NCBI GenBank assembly: GCA_044228875.1
Contig: JBGAUA010000209.1
Location: 1 to 5,404 of the forward strand
Length of the DNA stretch: 5,404 bases
Direction of reading: 5' to 3'
Source of the DNA: Epilinea sp044228875
Lineage (GTDB): Bacteria > Chloroflexota > Anaerolineae > Epilineales > Epilineaceae
Part shown: piece after piece, positions 4,282 through 5,404 of the stretch
How the letters are laid out: the number at the start of each line of letters is the position of its first letter
How positions within the stretch are numbered: the stretch's first letter is position 1
Made by a program: the position numbers and the translations under genes
Notes under the pieces: generated by a model
What the model saw: the letters and a program-made list of their open reading frames with translations, nothing else
Database searches by the model: none
Told to the model about the DNA's origin: nothing

Positions 4282-5404
4282 ATGACAGCGTCCAGCCCCT
4301 CTCTCCCGCCCTTTCACGCCGACCATCCGGCTGTGGCCTGGCGTGACCTGGCGTGGCGCCTGCCGCGGGCCCATGGACTGCAGGCGACCGTGGGCCTCGA
4401 TGCCGCCCTGCACGCACTGACCCCGCTTCCCACCTTGACGCCTGCGCACCTGGCGATGTTGGACCAGCGCGGGCGCCTGGAGGCCGGGCTGGACGTGTTC
4501 ATGGTCGAGGCCTTTCTGCGGCGGCATGGGGCGTCGCTGCCACCGGCCGATCAACGGGCCTTGCAGGCCAGCGCTTCGGCGGTGGCCGCGGCCCTGGACG
4601 TCCCGCCCATCCTCACCTATCCCCTGTACATCCGCGAGAACCCGGGTGCGCCGGAGCACCTGCGCCGCTTCACGCCCCTGGCGGCTGAAGTGCGCTTCAT
4701 CCGCATGCACCGGCTCATCGAGGACGAGATGGATCGCCTGCTGCCAGTGCTGGCGGCGATTCCCGTCGCGGCCGACCCCCTGGTGGCGCTGGAGGCCGCC
4801 TTGCCCGATCTCCGTGCGGGATTCCGGCTGATCAACCGTACCATGGCCGGCTTTCGCAGCCCGCAGCGCATGCCGCACCGCGACTTCTTCCAGGGCTTCC
4901 GGCCTTATTACGACAGCCGCAAGGACCCCGCCAGCGGCGACGTCCTGCTGGAAGGCCCCAGCGGGCTGCAATCCGCGGCCTACCGCCTGCTGGCCATGCG
5001 CATCGGCTACCGCGACGCAAGCTTTGACCGTTGGACGGACCGGCTCATGCGCCACCAGCTGCCCGCCGCCCGTCGGGCGCTACTGGCGGCGCGCGCCGAC
5101 CGCGACGCGGGCCGCTCCTTGTTGGCGGTCTGCGAAGCGGTCGTGGGACCGGCCGGCGATCTGCCGCCCCTGCATCCGCATTATGCCCCGCAGCTGCCGC
5201 GCCTCTTCGAGGCCGCCCGCGCCGGCGGCTACGTGTCGCCGGACATCGAGGCGGAGTTCGCCCGACTGAACCTTATCCTGGGCGCCTGGCCGGTCGGAGC
5301 GGCCCATGATGACTGGCCGGCCGAGCTTCCTGAGCCCCGGGTGCTCGACGCGCGGTCGGCTCGTGCAGTCGACCAGCTGCGCGAAGTCGAAGCCATGATC
5401 TTCG
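4282..5404 (+). CDS. PrnB/indoleamine 2,3-dioxygenase-superfamily heme protein (3' end cut by window)
   Basis: The frame is open for 374 codons and runs off the window. The best landmarks are residues 202-236: FFQGFRPYY, then GPSGLQSAAYRLL. These mirror the F-x3-LRPYL and SGG-SAAQSS segments of indoleamine 2,3-dioxygenase, the FxxFR and SGFQSxxYR segments of tryptophan 2,3-dioxygenase, and the FYDELRPFYE region of PrnB (monodechloroaminopyrrolnitrin synthase; DUF1864 group). Arg207 aligns with the substrate-carboxylate-binding Arg of IDO and TDO. Downstream, RLMRHQLPAARRALLAA (254-270) matches the MRDYMPPxHRxFL segment of IDO, and upstream ALDVPPILTYPLYIRENP (104-121) matches a PrnB stretch. 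LREVEAMIF at the cut resembles the helix just before the WRxxH heme ligand of TDO, so the proximal His should lie a few residues beyond. The family binds heme and usually acts on indoles such as tryptophan; this protein's substrate and reaction are unknown. It is divergent from the flavin reductase operon with its own promoter and ribosome site. Confidence 0.78.
   Translation, partial: MTASSPSLPPFHADHPAVAWRDLAWRLPRAHGLQATVGLDAALHALTPLPTLTPAHLAMLDQRGRLEAGLDVFMVEAFLRRHGASLPPADQRALQASASAVAAALDVPPILTYPLYIRENPGAPEHLRRFTPLAAEVRFIRMHRLIEDEMDRLLPVLAAIPVAADPLVALEAALPDLRAGFRLINRTMAGFRSPQRMPHRDFFQGFRPYYDSRKDPASGDVLLEGPSGLQSAAYRLLAMRIGYRDASFDRWTDRLMRHQLPAARRALLAARADRDAGRSLLAVCEAVVGPAGDLPPLHPHYAPQLPRLFEAARAGGYVSPDIEAEFARLNLILGAWPVGAAHDDWPAELPEPRVLDARSARAVDQLREVEAMIF

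Noticed and set aside
2970..4346. Long plus-strand open frame (458 codons) opposite the flavin oxidoreductase and crossing the divergent promoters
   Set aside because: Shadow of the OYE gene; low-complexity translation, no motif, and it would overlap the start of the PrnB/IDO-like gene in another frame.
4240..5055. Minus-strand open frame (271 codons) opposite the PrnB/IDO-like gene
   Set aside because: Its composition is Gln/Gly/His/Arg-rich without motifs, whereas the plus-strand frame shows superfamily signatures and has a promoter and ribosome site.
1..5404. tRNA/rRNA genes, CRISPR arrays, insertion sequences or phage attachment sites
   Set aside because: I saw no cloverleaf-like sequence, no regularly spaced repeats, no transposase motifs and no direct repeat pairs; nearly all of the window is accounted for by protein-coding genes.

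Overview
The window looks like chromosomal DNA of a GC-rich (roughly two-thirds G+C by eye) Gram-negative bacterium, most likely a proteobacterium. The sequence alone does not fix the genus. Evidence is the strong G/C bias at third codon positions, sigma70-like promoters, AGGAG-type ribosome sites, and a metallopeptidase whose sequence resembles proteobacterial YgjP-type relatives. There are no RNA genes, insertion sequences, CRISPR arrays or phage genes. The region is densely coding.

Layout from left to right: (1) the last 66 codons of an unrecognised plus-strand gene, ending at 201. (2) A 134-base convergent intergenic stretch (202-335) with a perfect 11-bp GC-rich hairpin and a second larger inverted repeat, probably ending transcription from both sides. 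(3) A minus-strand gene set, read right to left from 4172 to 336: an Old Yellow Enzyme-type flavin oxidoreductase with an unusual C-terminal fibronectin-III-like domain; a classical short-chain dehydrogenase whose start codon overlaps the oxidoreductase stop (ATGA); a crotonase-fold protein 34 bases further on; and, after a 69-base gap with two small hairpins, a YgjP-like zinc metallopeptidase. (4) A 109-base divergent promoter region (4173-4281) with two back-to-back sigma70-like promoters. (5) A plus-strand gene from 4282 running off the right edge. Its sequence matches the indoleamine/tryptophan 2,3-dioxygenase and PrnB heme-enzyme superfamily.

The first three minus-strand genes form a sensible catabolic unit: a flavin reductase for a conjugated C=C bond, a crotonase and a dehydrogenase, the chemistry expected for beta-oxidation-like processing of a cyclic, aromatic-derived or unsaturated acyl-CoA. 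The divergent PrnB/IDO-like heme protein could supply or modify an indole or aromatic substrate. That link is inferred from gene arrangement only. The metallopeptidase is probably a housekeeping-type passenger at the operon end.

The points most worth a second look are the truncated PrnB/IDO-like enzyme facing this operon, the oxidoreductase-FN3 fusion with an altered cysteine motif, the crotonase lacking both standard catalytic glutamates, and the apparent leaderless start of the oxidoreductase.
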